From: RGIG5612 sp050944475
GTDB taxonomy: Bacteria; Bacillota; Clostridia; Lachnospirales; Lachnospiraceae
Direction: 5' to 3'
Length of the DNA stretch: 64,000 nt
Assembly: GCA_050944475.1 (NCBI GenBank)
Contig: JBMNRD010000002.1
Coordinates: 124,001 to 188,000 of the forward strand
The translations under genes and the position numbers were made by a program. A model generated the notes under the pieces. It saw nothing but the letters and a program-made list of their open reading frames with translations, did not search any database and was not told the origin of the DNA. Position 1 is the stretch's first letter, and each line of letters starts with the position of its first letter. Of the stretch, positions 26,571 to 33,889 are shown in pieces.

Positions 26571-26690
26571 TCGTAAAATTTCTACGACAGTCACAGAGCC
26601 ATGTATTTCTCTGTACCCAGGTTCCTTTTGGAGCCTTCGGCGGACATTCCCTTCACATTAATGTTACCCTAATCTCCGCGCCTCTATTGT
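26561..26690 (-). ncRNA. Lysine riboswitch (L box) in front of lysine fermentation genes
   Basis: The minus strand shows the lysine aptamer core: P1 CAATAG/CTATTG (26689-26684 with 26566-26561), AGAGGCGCG, GTGAAGGGA followed by GTCCGCCGAAG, CCTGGGTA, and GACTGTCG before P5. P2, P3, P4 and P5 can be drawn (P4 ACAGAG/CTCTGT, P5 TCGTA/TACGA) but P2 and P3 are much shorter than usual; total about 130 bases versus the usual 160-180. Overlap of P1 with the terminator predicts that lysine prevents termination and turns on kal-kce-kdd-kamA-kamD-kamE. Confidence 0.93.
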
Positions 26691-26709
26691 CAGATATTCA
26701 GTTAAGCTG

Positions 26710-26739
26710 ATTATATCAACCGTTATTTTCTGTCGTCAA
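26710..26739 (-). promoter_or_regulatory. Sigma-A promoter of the lysine fermentation operon
   Basis: TTGACG (26739-26734), 18 bases, perfect TATAAT (26715-26710) on the minus strand. The -35 box lies in the last codons of kamC. The predicted start near 26703 is about 13 bases before the aptamer. Confidence 0.85.
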
Positions 26740-28063
26740 GATGTTTTTCAATTTTTATTAATATTTTTTCATTCATCCCGAGGAGCCTGCATGTTTCCAA
26801 TGCTTTCCTGGGAATCGGTTCGTTGAGGGCACACTCTTTAAGATGAAAATCATCAATCCTGTAGTGCCTGCCGCCAAGGCTTGCGACTCCGTCAAAATGC
26901 GTGGCGACAAGGGAAATACTTTCAAGGCTGTTCAGATACTCAACCAAACCCTTGACAATTGCCGCACCTTCATCCGGATTGGTTCCACGGGCGGGCTCGT
27001 CAAGCAAAAGCAATGATTCTCTGTTCAGTCCTTCAATCGCCTCGCTTATCCTGACCATTTCTCCCCCGAAGGATGACAATCCCTGTGCGCTGTTTTCATA
27101 ATTCTCATAAATGAGGCATATGTCCGATATCATTCCAAGCAATGCGCGTTTCGCAAATACGGGAAAGCCGCACATGCAAAGGGCAACATTGAGGGCAATT
27201 GTCTTAAGAGCCACCGACTTGCCGCCCATGTTGGCGCCCGTAATAACCGTCGCCCCGCTTCCGGCTTCAATGCTGACAGGAATAAACTTCTCTCCTCCGG
27301 CATTGAGCCGGGCGGATATTTCAGGATTTATCATTTCAACGAAAATCATATCTCCGTCACGAATAACAGGAACAACTGTTCCCTGCATCTTTGCCTTGCG
27401 AATTAAAAGATCAATGCGACCCGCATTTTCGGCATTCTTAATCATCTGCTCGCCATAGGGAGACAGTTTTTTGCTAAGCATCTCGCAAACAGCTTTCTCC
27501 TCCGCATCTTCCGCGGCGCAGATTTCGTCCCACTTAAGTCTGATCCCGGCATTATTTTCCGCTCCGAAAAGCCTCGCTTCAATCTCCCTCTTCCTGCTTC
27601 GTATCTGAGCAAGCTTTTCAGAGGCATTGTCCCAGATGGAAAAGCTGTACTTGCGTTCCTTTCTGGGATCCAATATGTCCAGCGCCGGTGTCATATCCTG
27701 CAAAGGAATGCCCGGCAATGAGACATCTTTGTTATATATTTCGGCAATGTGGATTATTTCTATCAGGAAAAATTTTATTTCGTATAATTCATCAATTGTC
27801 AGGCGGACGGATCTGCGTATTCTTTCCATGCTTGCCCGTACATCCTTCAGATGTCCAAGATGTCTGTCAAGTTCATGCGAAATTGCATCAAGGTCTTTGT
27901 TTGCCCTGAGCAGGGATATGCGTTCGAATTCCGCGGAGAGCTCATAAGAGCTTTGATAAAATCCGGCGTCTTTAATAAGCTCCCTGCCAAAAGGACTTTT
28001 TACTTCCAATTGCTCGAATACGAATTCCAATCCGACCTTTCTCTGAATATCCCTGATGTTCAT
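26723..28063 (-). CDS. kamC: Lysine 5,6-aminomutase reactivase ATPase KamC (MutS-like)
   Basis: A 446-residue MutS-family protein lacking the mismatch-recognition domain. It has MutS core helices and the ATPase domain with Walker A TGANMGGKSVALKT, the SSFGGEM signature and Walker B LLLLDEPARGTNPDEG. Its place next to kam genes and its size identify it as KamC, which with KamB is thought to exchange inactivated cobalamin in KamDE. The start ATG at 28063 is chosen because AAGAGGTGG precedes it; a TTG at 28084 abuts the kamB stop. The promoter of the downstream operon overlaps its 3' end. Confidence 0.85.
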   Translation of the reverse strand: MNIRDIQRKVGLEFVFEQLEVKSPFGRELIKDAGFYQSSYELSAEFERISLLRANKDLDAISHELDRHLGHLKDVRASMERIRRSVRLTIDELYEIKFFLIEIIHIAEIYNKDVSLPGIPLQDMTPALDILDPRKERKYSFSIWDNASEKLAQIRSRKREIEARLFGAENNAGIRLKWDEICAAEDAEEKAVCEMLSKKLSPYGEQMIKNAENAGRIDLLIRKAKMQGTVVPVIRDGDMIFVEMINPEISARLNAGGEKFIPVSIEAGSGATVITGANMGGKSVALKTIALNVALCMCGFPVFAKRALLGMISDICLIYENYENSAQGLSSFGGEMVRISEAIEGLNRESLLLLDEPARGTNPDEGAAIVKGLVEYLNSLESISLVATHFDGVASLGGRHYRIDDFHLKECALNEPIPRKALETCRLLGMNEKILIKIEKHLDDRK

Positions 28064-28084
28064 TTCCACCTCTTTTAAAAACAA

Positions 28085-28972
28085 TTATAATATGACATTT
28101 TCCACAATCACTCCGGTACGTCCGGCCATTCCCGCAAGAAAGGCATCCGGATCATACTTCCAGCCGTAGGGAGATGTCGGATTTACGGCAATACCTAGAA
28201 GCACCGGCTTCTCCTTAAGCATCACTCTGACTCCCGATTTAACGAGCCTTCGCATACTGACGCTTCCGAACATAAGCTTAGAAGGATCGTCAAATACAAC
28301 CGCTTCCGCGGGTTCCTCATTTAACCTGACAATGATATCTCTTACAGTGCTGTCCAATATTGCTCCGGACACAGAAAGTGCGTTCTCGGAACCGTTTGCC
28401 AGAGGCAAGCTGAAGAATCCCGCGATAAATGCGGTATGGGCAATTGTTTCCTCCATACTGCGGGAGAAAGCCGCTCCGCTGCATAAAATTACACTGTCGG
28501 CCATCCCTGCGGCACCAAGCGATCTTCTTCCTGCGGCGCCGTCGACCAGTACGACATCCGCTCCAAGCTCGAAAAAAGTATCCCTTACGGCAATCAGCTG
28601 GGAAACCATGGATGGCCCGCCGATTTCGACATAACCATGGGAAAGGGCCCGCATAATATATACCGGTCCCATTGGCGTATTAATATCTGTTGAAGCGATT
28701 ATTTCTTTGGTAAAATCGGACTTTGCAAGGAGGCGTGTTGCAGTTGCACAGATGGTTCCCTTCTTTATGAATATTTCGGGTTTGCCGGTTTTGGTAACAA
28801 CGTCTACCCTTTCACCGTCCCGCCCGACGCTTGTAATAGCCACATTCAGGTTCGTGCCGGAATACAGATCCCTTAGCAGGCGGTTCATGACAGTGGTTTT
28901 CCCGGCATTTTTTGCGATACCGATAAAAGAGACAGTCTGCTTATTCAATTCATTTAGATTGATATTAAACAT
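28085..28972 (-). CDS. kamB: Lysine 5,6-aminomutase reactivase subunit KamB
   Basis: A 295-residue protein with an N-terminal P-loop (FIGIAKNAGKTTVMNRLL, about 17-34), a conserved core (ALSHGYVEIGGPSMVSQLIA, VVLVDGAAGRRSLGAAG), and no membrane segment. Adjacent kamC and the kam pathway genes support KamB, partner of the MutS-like ATPase. The start at 28972 has GAGGAGG six bases upstream. It lies 38 bases after rsfS with no terminator between, so it is likely co-transcribed with nadD-yqeK-rsfS, outside riboswitch control; a weak internal promoter (TATAGA at about 28990) is possible. Confidence 0.82.
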   Translation of the reverse strand: MFNINLNELNKQTVSFIGIAKNAGKTTVMNRLLRDLYSGTNLNVAITSVGRDGERVDVVTKTGKPEIFIKKGTICATATRLLAKSDFTKEIIASTDINTPMGPVYIMRALSHGYVEIGGPSMVSQLIAVRDTFFELGADVVLVDGAAGRRSLGAAGMADSVILCSGAAFSRSMEETIAHTAFIAGFFSLPLANGSENALSVSGAILDSTVRDIIVRLNEEPAEAVVFDDPSKLMFGSVSMRRLVKSGVRVMLKEKPVLLGIAVNPTSPYGWKYDPDAFLAGMAGRTGVIVENVIL

Positions 28973-29010
28973 TCCTGCCTCCTCTGAAAACATTCTATAT
29001 GTTAATGAAA

Positions 29011-29358
29011 TTAAAGATTGTCTATCTCCGTCAGTTTTCCGTCGGTCCAGATTCTCTCAAGGTCGTAGAAAAGCCTTTGCTCCTGATTGAAAATATGAAT
29101 TATTACATCCTGATAGTCCATCAAAACCCAGTTGGCATTTTGGTATCCTTCAATGCTTCGGGGAGAGACTTTTGCCTTGCCCAGTTTTTCCTCAACGTTG
29201 TCGGCCAGAGTCTTCACCTGCCTGTCGTTTTCCGCACCGGCAATAACAAAATAATCAGCGATAACCGTAACCTTGCTGATATCGATTATCTTGATATCCA
29301 CCGCCTTTTTCTCATCCAATGCGGCGTAAACTGTCCTGACAATATCCTTAATTTTCAT
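29011..29358 (-). CDS. rsfS: Ribosome silencing factor RsfS
   Basis: A 115-residue protein of the RsfS/Iojap family (DUF143), which binds L14 on the 50S subunit and blocks subunit joining in starvation. Family hallmarks: DIKIIDISKVTVIADYFVIAGAENDRQV, then GYQNANWVLMDYQDVIIHIF and the C-terminal YDLERIW. The ATG lies in the end of yqeK (11-base overlap) after AAGGAGTTG. Confidence 0.95.
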   Translation of the reverse strand: MKIKDIVRTVYAALDEKKAVDIKIIDISKVTVIADYFVIAGAENDRQVKTLADNVEEKLGKAKVSPRSIEGYQNANWVLMDYQDVIIHIFNQEQRLFYDLERIWTDGKLTEIDNL

Positions 29359-29938
29359 TCAACAACTCCTTGTAATACTCGTATGTCCTTTTTGTTTCGG
29401 GGTCAACTTCACTATGCGGAAAATTTGCCAGATGAGCAAGCTGCCTGTCGCAAATAAGGAAAACGGCATTGTCCAGATTCTTAAAGGCCTCTGCTCTCAT
29501 CTGATCTATGGAAGGAATGATATCCTCCCTGTTCGGCTCAATTATATCGGCAATAAAAACAATCTTCTGCAAATCCGTCATTCCGGGACAACCCGTGGTG
29601 TGAGTCCTTATGGCATCAAGAATCTCAGGGTCATCAACGCCATAGTCCCTTGCGGCTATATATGTTCCGAGCTTGGCATGGATAAGAGACGAATTGCGTC
29701 GTTCCAGCGGACTAAGTTCAATACCGGCCTCCTCACACAGCACATAGCATTCTTCAGCAGAAAAACACTTTGCGCAGTCATGAAGAAGTCCGGCCAGCAA
29801 GGCCTTGTCCACATCCGCATTATACCTCATGGCAAGGGCTGCAGCGGTAAACGCTGCACCCAAAGAATGAACATACCTGTCTGTATCAAGACCGGTGGCC
29901 AGCCTGCCGGTAATCTCATTATACGTCTTAAGCTCCAC
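29348..29938 (-). CDS. yqeK: YqeK, HD-domain diadenosine tetraphosphatase-like hydrolase
   Basis: A 196-residue HD-superfamily hydrolase. Metal ligands: HSLGAAFTA (His), LLHDCAK (His-Asp), and later SLIHAKLGTYIA, TTGCPGMT and IVFIADIIEPNR, the set typical of YqeK, which cleaves Ap4A symmetrically. It starts with GTG at 29938 after GAGGAAG. Position between nadD and rsfS is the standard Firmicute order. Confidence 0.93.
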   Translation of the reverse strand: MELKTYNEITGRLATGLDTDRYVHSLGAAFTAAALAMRYNADVDKALLAGLLHDCAKCFSAEECYVLCEEAGIELSPLERRNSSLIHAKLGTYIAARDYGVDDPEILDAIRTHTTGCPGMTDLQKIVFIADIIEPNREDIIPSIDQMRAEAFKNLDNAVFLICDRQLAHLANFPHSEVDPETKRTYEYYKELLNEN

Positions 29939-30084
29939 AGTGCACTTCTTCCTCTATAATTCCGTAGCTTTATCAGACGGACAAAGCGTTTTTCTTATTC
30001 TATTACTAAAAAGCTTTATGCGCAAGACCCATACAGTCCGCTGCATACCGGCGGGCCGATGATTCCTCCCCTGGCAACAGCCCT

Positions 30085-30792
30085 TTATCTATACAACCCG
30101 TTATCCTTGATATACCCGATTACCTCATCCGGCATAAAGTACCTGACTGATTGCCCTGCCTTAATCCGCCTTACTATATCGCTCGAAGAAATATTGATGC
30201 TTGGCAGATTCAGATTGTGAATTCTTGCTCCGTATTTCCTGTGCAGATATTCTGCCTGAAGCTCGAACTCATCAAGAAGGTCGTCTGTCTGCATTCTGTC
30301 ATCTGTACCGTCACCGTTATAATCCGATTTGGCAGTCGAACCTTTCAGACTGCCGGATGCGCCCTTTCGCTGCTCTTCCCTGACGGATGACAAAATGGTG
30401 GCCGTTTCCAGCAGTTTTTCCACATTTTTCCAATGTTCCATGCTGAAAAGAGAGTCTCCGCCCACAATAAAGAACAGCTCCGTTTCCGGATATTTCTCCT
30501 TGAAGGCGGTAAGCGTGTTAACGGTATAAGTCGGCCCCTCAAGCTTCAGCTCGAAATCCGAAAATTCCAGATGCGGATTGTCTGCTATCGCTATTTTAAC
30601 CATATCAATCCGGCTGGATATGTCGCTTACACGCTTGTCCGTCCGGTGATACGGGTTGGGTGTGGGCATAAGCAAAACCTTGTCAAGACCAAAATTATCA
30701 TATGCGGCCTCCGCAAGGAGCAAGTGCCCGTAATGAATCGGATCAAACGTGCCCCCTAGTATTCCTATTTTTCCGTAATTATCATATGCCAT
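30085..30792 (-). CDS. nadD: Nicotinate-nucleotide adenylyltransferase
   Basis: A 235-residue NadD that makes deamido-NAD from nicotinate mononucleotide and ATP. GILGGTFDPIHYGHLLLAE carries the HxGH motif (HYGH), the middle has GGDSLFSMEHWKN and the end ISSSDIVRRIKAGQSVRY. It is about 25-40 residues longer than usual because of a Gly/Ser/Asp-rich insertion at about 135-165 (RKGASGSLKGS and following) that looks like a surface loop. The ATG overlaps the yhbY end by 11 bases and has only a weak ribosome site, so coupling to yhbY is likely. The following 146 bases before yqeK hold nothing I recognise. Confidence 0.94.
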   Translation of the reverse strand: MAYDNYGKIGILGGTFDPIHYGHLLLAEAAYDNFGLDKVLLMPTPNPYHRTDKRVSDISSRIDMVKIAIADNPHLEFSDFELKLEGPTYTVNTLTAFKEKYPETELFFIVGGDSLFSMEHWKNVEKLLETATILSSVREEQRKGASGSLKGSTAKSDYNGDGTDDRMQTDDLLDEFELQAEYLHRKYGARIHNLNLPSINISSSDIVRRIKAGQSVRYFMPDEVIGYIKDNGLYR

Positions 30793-31066
30793 ACTGATTC
30801 TTTTTAATGTTTCTGCGGTATATGGTAATCTTTTTTCCCATTACCTGGACAACCTCACTTTTTGTACGCTCCGCAATAACCGTTGCAATTTCCTTGGGAT
30901 CATCAAGACAGTTTTTCAAAACTCCGACCTTGATTAATTCCCTCGCTTCAAGCGCCTCATCAACAGCCTGTGTTACTTCGGGTGTAATGCTGTCCTTGCC
31001 GACGTTGATAATCGGCTCCAGATGATTTGCTGCGCTCCTCAAAGCAGCCCTTTCCTTGCTTGTCAT
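30782..31066 (-). CDS. yhbY: YhbY-type RNA-binding protein (CRM domain)
   Basis: A 94-residue single CRM-domain protein implicated in late 50S ribosome assembly. It begins TSKERAALRSAANHLEPIINVGK and has RELIKVGVLKNC, the GxxG-containing RNA-binding segment, and AERTKSEVVQVMGKKITIYR. The ATG at 31066 has GAGG six bases upstream; a GTG at 31078 would include that site. Confidence 0.93.
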   Translation of the reverse strand: MTSKERAALRSAANHLEPIINVGKDSITPEVTQAVDEALEARELIKVGVLKNCLDDPKEIATVIAERTKSEVVQVMGKKITIYRRNIKKNQYGI

Positions 31067-31095
31067 AATTATCCTCACTAAATGATTATGCCATT

Positions 31096-31118
31096 GCCGT
31101 AAAAAAGACTTTTACGGC
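31096..31118 (-). repeat. Hairpin between obg and yhbY
   Basis: Perfect 9-bp stem GCCGTAAAA / TTTTACGGC with a 5-base loop and no following T-run on the minus strand. Probably an RNA-processing or stability element rather than a full terminator. Confidence 0.5.
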
Positions 31119-31126
31119 CGGACGGC

Positions 31127-32419
31127 CTATTTATAGTATTCAAATTCGTGTCCGTAAACACGAACTGTGTCTCCTTCTTCGATGCCCAGTTCAACAAGCC
31201 GGTTAAGAATGCCCTGCTCCGCCATAAAGTTCTGAAAAAACATGAATCCCTTTTCAGCCTCGAGATTTGTATACCCAAGCATCCTTTCAACCCTCGGTCC
31301 GCTGACGGAAAAAACACCCGGTTCAACCATTTCCACCTCAATAGGTTCCTGATCATCGCAGCTGTAATTTTCAAGATTGAATTCGCTTTCAAAAACGGTT
31401 GCCTCGGCCGGAAGCTCCTTTAGCAAATCATTTATCCTGTAAAGAAGCGGCTTAAGACCCTCACCGGTTGCTGCGGAAATCGGGAACACCTCAATTCCTT
31501 CAGGTTCGAACTCATCTTTTAGCCTGTTTATCAATTCAGCCCTTTCTTCCTTGTCATGAACAAGATCCATTTTATTGGCTGCGATAATCTGCTTCTTGGC
31601 ACTTAATGAATCATTATAGTTGGCAATTTCCCTGTTGACTGTACTTATATCTTCTACCGGGTCGCGTCCTTCTGTTGAAGGAGCGTCTACAAGATGAATC
31701 AGAACCTTTGTACGTTCGATATGTCTTAAAAATTTATGCCCGAGTCCCACACCTTCCGATGCACCCTTAATAAGTCCCGGAATATCGGCAACGACAAAGC
31801 CCTGTCCTTCCGGCAGATCAACAACTCCGAGATTAGGGCTGAGGGTTGTGAAATGGTAGTTGGCAATCTTCGGCCTGGCATTGGACACCATGGAAAGAAA
31901 GGTTGATTTGCCGACGTTGGGGAAACCCACAAGGCCTACATCGGCAATCACTTTCAATTCCAGTATTACTTCTATCTCAAGAGCTTTCCCGCCCGGTTTG
32001 GCGTATCTGGGCGCCTGCATTGTAGGGGTTGCAAAATGCTGGTTGCCCCATCCGCCTTTCCCGCCTTTAAGAAGGACAAATTCTTCGCCCGAAACCGACA
32101 TGTCATGAATAATCTTTCCTGACTCGGCATCCTTAATTAGCGTTCCCTTCGGAACCTTCAAAACAAGGTCTTCGCCCTTGCTGCCGGACCTGTTGCATTT
32201 GCTTCCTTCTTCGCCGTCCCGGGCCTTGAATTTTCTCTTGTATCTGTAATCTGATAGAGTATTGATGCTATCATCAACAGCGAAAATAATGTCTCCGCCT
32301 TTTCCGCCGTCTCCGCCGTCCGGACCGCCGTCAGGAACATATTTTTCTCTTCTGAAACTGACATGGCCGTCGCCACCTTTGCCTGATATCAGAACAATCT
32401 TTGCTCTATCTACAAACAT
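31127..32419 (-). CDS. obgE: GTPase Obg
   Basis: A 430-residue Obg-family GTPase needed for 50S maturation and stress signalling. The glycine-rich Obg fold covers about 1-158 (VLISGKGGDGHVSFRREKY), the G domain has GFPNVGKST, DIPGLI, NKMDL and SAATGEG, and the C-terminal OCT domain (about 350-430) ends in HEFEYYK. Its position after rplU-prp-rpmA is conserved in Firmicutes. A terminator precedes it, so it may also have its own promoter or be expressed by readthrough. Confidence 0.97.
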   Translation of the reverse strand: MFVDRAKIVLISGKGGDGHVSFRREKYVPDGGPDGGDGGKGGDIIFAVDDSINTLSDYRYKRKFKARDGEEGSKCNRSGSKGEDLVLKVPKGTLIKDAESGKIIHDMSVSGEEFVLLKGGKGGWGNQHFATPTMQAPRYAKPGGKALEIEVILELKVIADVGLVGFPNVGKSTFLSMVSNARPKIANYHFTTLSPNLGVVDLPEGQGFVVADIPGLIKGASEGVGLGHKFLRHIERTKVLIHLVDAPSTEGRDPVEDISTVNREIANYNDSLSAKKQIIAANKMDLVHDKEERAELINRLKDEFEPEGIEVFPISAATGEGLKPLLYRINDLLKELPAEATVFESEFNLENYSCDDQEPIEVEMVEPGVFSVSGPRVERMLGYTNLEAEKGFMFFQNFMAEQGILNRLVELGIEEGDTVRVYGHEFEYYK

Positions 32420-32439
32420 TCTTTGTATCTCCAGCCGTT

Positions 32440-32482
32440 AAAAATAATAAATGAGCTTCAAACCGGAAGATTTGAAGCTCAT
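32440..32482 (-). terminator. Terminator between rpmA and obg
   Basis: A perfect 12-bp stem ATGAGCTTCAAA / TTTGAAGCTCAT with an 8-base loop, followed on the minus strand by TTATTATTTTT. It should end most rplU-prp-rpmA transcripts before obg. Confidence 0.85.
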
Positions 32483-32499
32483 AAACATACCAAAGACAA

Positions 32500-32784
32500 T
32501 TAGCCTTCCACAGGGATGACTGAAACCTGTTTTCTGTCTCTGCCTAGTCTGTGAAACTGCACCTTGCCGTCAACAAGCGCGAATAATGTATCGTCCTTGC
32601 CCCGTCCCACATTAACGCCCGGATGGATGCGTGTGCCTCTCTGTCTATACAGAATGTTCCCGGCCTTGACGAACTGTCCGTCAGCTCTCTTAGCGCCAAG
32701 CCTCTTAGCCTTGGAGTCTCTTCCGTTCCTTGAAGAGCCGACACCCTTTTTATGAGCAAAAAACTGAATATCCATTTTCAACAT
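32500..32784 (-). CDS. rpmA: 50S ribosomal protein L27 with Prp-cleavable N-terminus
   Basis: A 94-residue L27. The Firmicute leader MLKMDIQFF precedes AHKKGVGSSRNGRDS; the FF-A junction is the cleavage site of the Prp protease, encoded just upstream. The rest (GAKRADGQFVKAGNILYRQRG, GRGKDDTLFAL) is normal L27, whose matured N-terminus reaches the peptidyl transferase centre. The ATG at 32784 has AAGGAGG upstream, located in the end of prp. Confidence 0.97.
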   Translation of the reverse strand: MLKMDIQFFAHKKGVGSSRNGRDSKAKRLGAKRADGQFVKAGNILYRQRGTRIHPGVNVGRGKDDTLFALVDGKVQFHRLGRDRKQVSVIPVEG

Positions 32785-32788
32785 GGGG

Positions 32789-33112
32789 TTATTCCTCCTT
32801 GTAAATAATCTCAATATAATCCTTTGACTCTTTGCGTACTCCTTCAAGTCCTTGTACCATGGAATCAAGCAACAATCTGCTGTCGTGCCCGGGCTCTGAT
32901 TTGAATCTTACTTCAATCATGCCTTGTTCCTCATCGCTTGTCAGCTCAAATGCATCTTCCGTAAAATTCTCTATCGAATTCACTGTATTGATAACCAACG
33001 CTGAAACGGCTGCACATATGATATCTTTTCCGAATTCATTATATCCGGAGTGCCCTGTTACCGCAAATCCCTCATACAAGCCTGATTTCTTATATATCGA
33101 TACACGAATCAT
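32789..33112 (-). CDS. prp: Ribosomal-processing cysteine protease Prp
   Basis: A 107-residue Prp (YsxB) protein that trims the N-terminus of L27. The catalytic pair is His21 in VTGHSGYNEFGKD and Cys33 in IICAAVSALV, matching the H-x11-C spacing of the family. It lies between rplU (12 bases) and rpmA (4 bases), the standard order. Confidence 0.95.
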   Translation of the reverse strand: MIRVSIYKKSGLYEGFAVTGHSGYNEFGKDIICAAVSALVINTVNSIENFTEDAFELTSDEEQGMIEVRFKSEPGHDSRLLLDSMVQGLEGVRKESKDYIEIIYKEE

Positions 33113-33124
33113 TCCAATTCCTGT

Positions 33125-33760
33125 TTATTCTTCTGTTGTCCCGGCAGCTTCCTTTGTGTCCTCTTTTGCCGTTTTGGTGGCTTTATTCGCATCATCTTTT
33201 ACCGTTTCGGCAGCTTTTTTTGTATCTTCTTTTACCTTTTTGGCAACTTTTTCTTTTTCCTCTTTTGCTGCTTTGGTAACTTTTTTTGTATCTTCTTTTA
33301 CCGTTTCTACAACATCATCAGCGGCTTTTGAGTCAGTTTTCTTGGTGCTTTTTTCGACAGATTTTTCGGCGGCTTTTTCGGAAACCTTTTTCTCAGCAGC
33401 CGGAGTTTTTGTTGCCTCTTCTGCAGTTGCCTTACACTCCAGCACAACGCCGTCAATAGTAATGTCATCAACAATCAATTCGGTAAACAGCTGCCTGTGA
33501 CCTCTCTTCTTGTGATAGCCTGTCTTGGGCTTATACTTATAAACGATAATCTTTTTGTCCTTACCTTGATTGGTAACGGTTGCATTTACGGCAGCGCCTG
33601 CAACAGTAGGATTGCCTACGTCCGCTTTGTCGGCATTTACAAAAAGGACCTGGTCAAACACTACTTTAGATCCTACTTCAACATCAAGCTTCTCAACTCT
33701 TAGTTTGTCACCTTTGGAAACCTTGTACTGCTTTCCTCCGGTGGCAATAATTGCGTACAT
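33125..33760 (-). CDS. rplU: 50S ribosomal protein L21 with a 100-residue repetitive C-terminal tail
   Basis: Residues 1-105 are a complete L21 (MYAIIATGGKQYKVSKGD, KKIIVYKYKPKTGYHKKRGHRQ). Usual length is about 102, but this one has 211: from about 110 on there is a tail of only Lys, Glu, Ala, Thr, Asp and Val. Residues 154-208 are five consecutive 11-residue units (example VKEDTKKAAET), the pattern of group 3 LEA proteins, which fold as amphipathic helices on drying or on surfaces. There is no stop codon or frameshift between the parts. The ATG at 33760 has AGGAGG seven bases upstream. Confidence 0.95.
   Translation of the reverse strand: MYAIIATGGKQYKVSKGDKLRVEKLDVEVGSKVVFDQVLFVNADKADVGNPTVAGAAVNATVTNQGKDKKIIVYKYKPKTGYHKKRGHRQLFTELIVDDITIDGVVLECKATAEEATKTPAAEKKVSEKAAEKSVEKSTKKTDSKAADDVVETVKEDTKKVTKAAKEEKEKVAKKVKEDTKKAAETVKDDANKATKTAKEDTKEAAGTTEE
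33137..33301 (-). repeat. Five tandem 33-bp units encoding 11-residue repeats in L21
   Basis: Codons 154-208 of rplU. Each unit starts with Val or Ala-Lys, then acidic, Lys-rich, then Ala/Thr; units 1 and 3 share VKEDTKK. At DNA level the segment TTCTTTTACC (plus strand) recurs, so the repeat is partly visible in nucleotides, suggesting growth by duplication. Confidence 0.85.
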
Positions 33761-33850
33761 ATCGTACCTCCTAAAATAATACTCGCCAAATTTGGTGACG
33801 GAAAATAAATTCCATGCTTAAAAAAACCTTATTGAGCGGTCAACTGTAAA

Positions 33851-33880
33851 AATATATCACATGATATTGTGTAAAGTCAA
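33851..33880 (-). promoter_or_regulatory. Sigma-A promoter of the rplU operon
   Basis: TTGACT (33880-33875), 18 bases, TATATT (33856-33851) on the minus strand. The leader of about 85 bases has a small CCAAATTTGG palindrome; an L21 leader RNA is possible but I cannot confirm it. Confidence 0.7.
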
Positions 33881-33889
33881 CTGAAAAAT

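Noticed and set aside
28085..28993. KamB start at 28993
   Set aside because: The 28972 ATG has GAGGAGG at proper distance and gives the family N-terminus.
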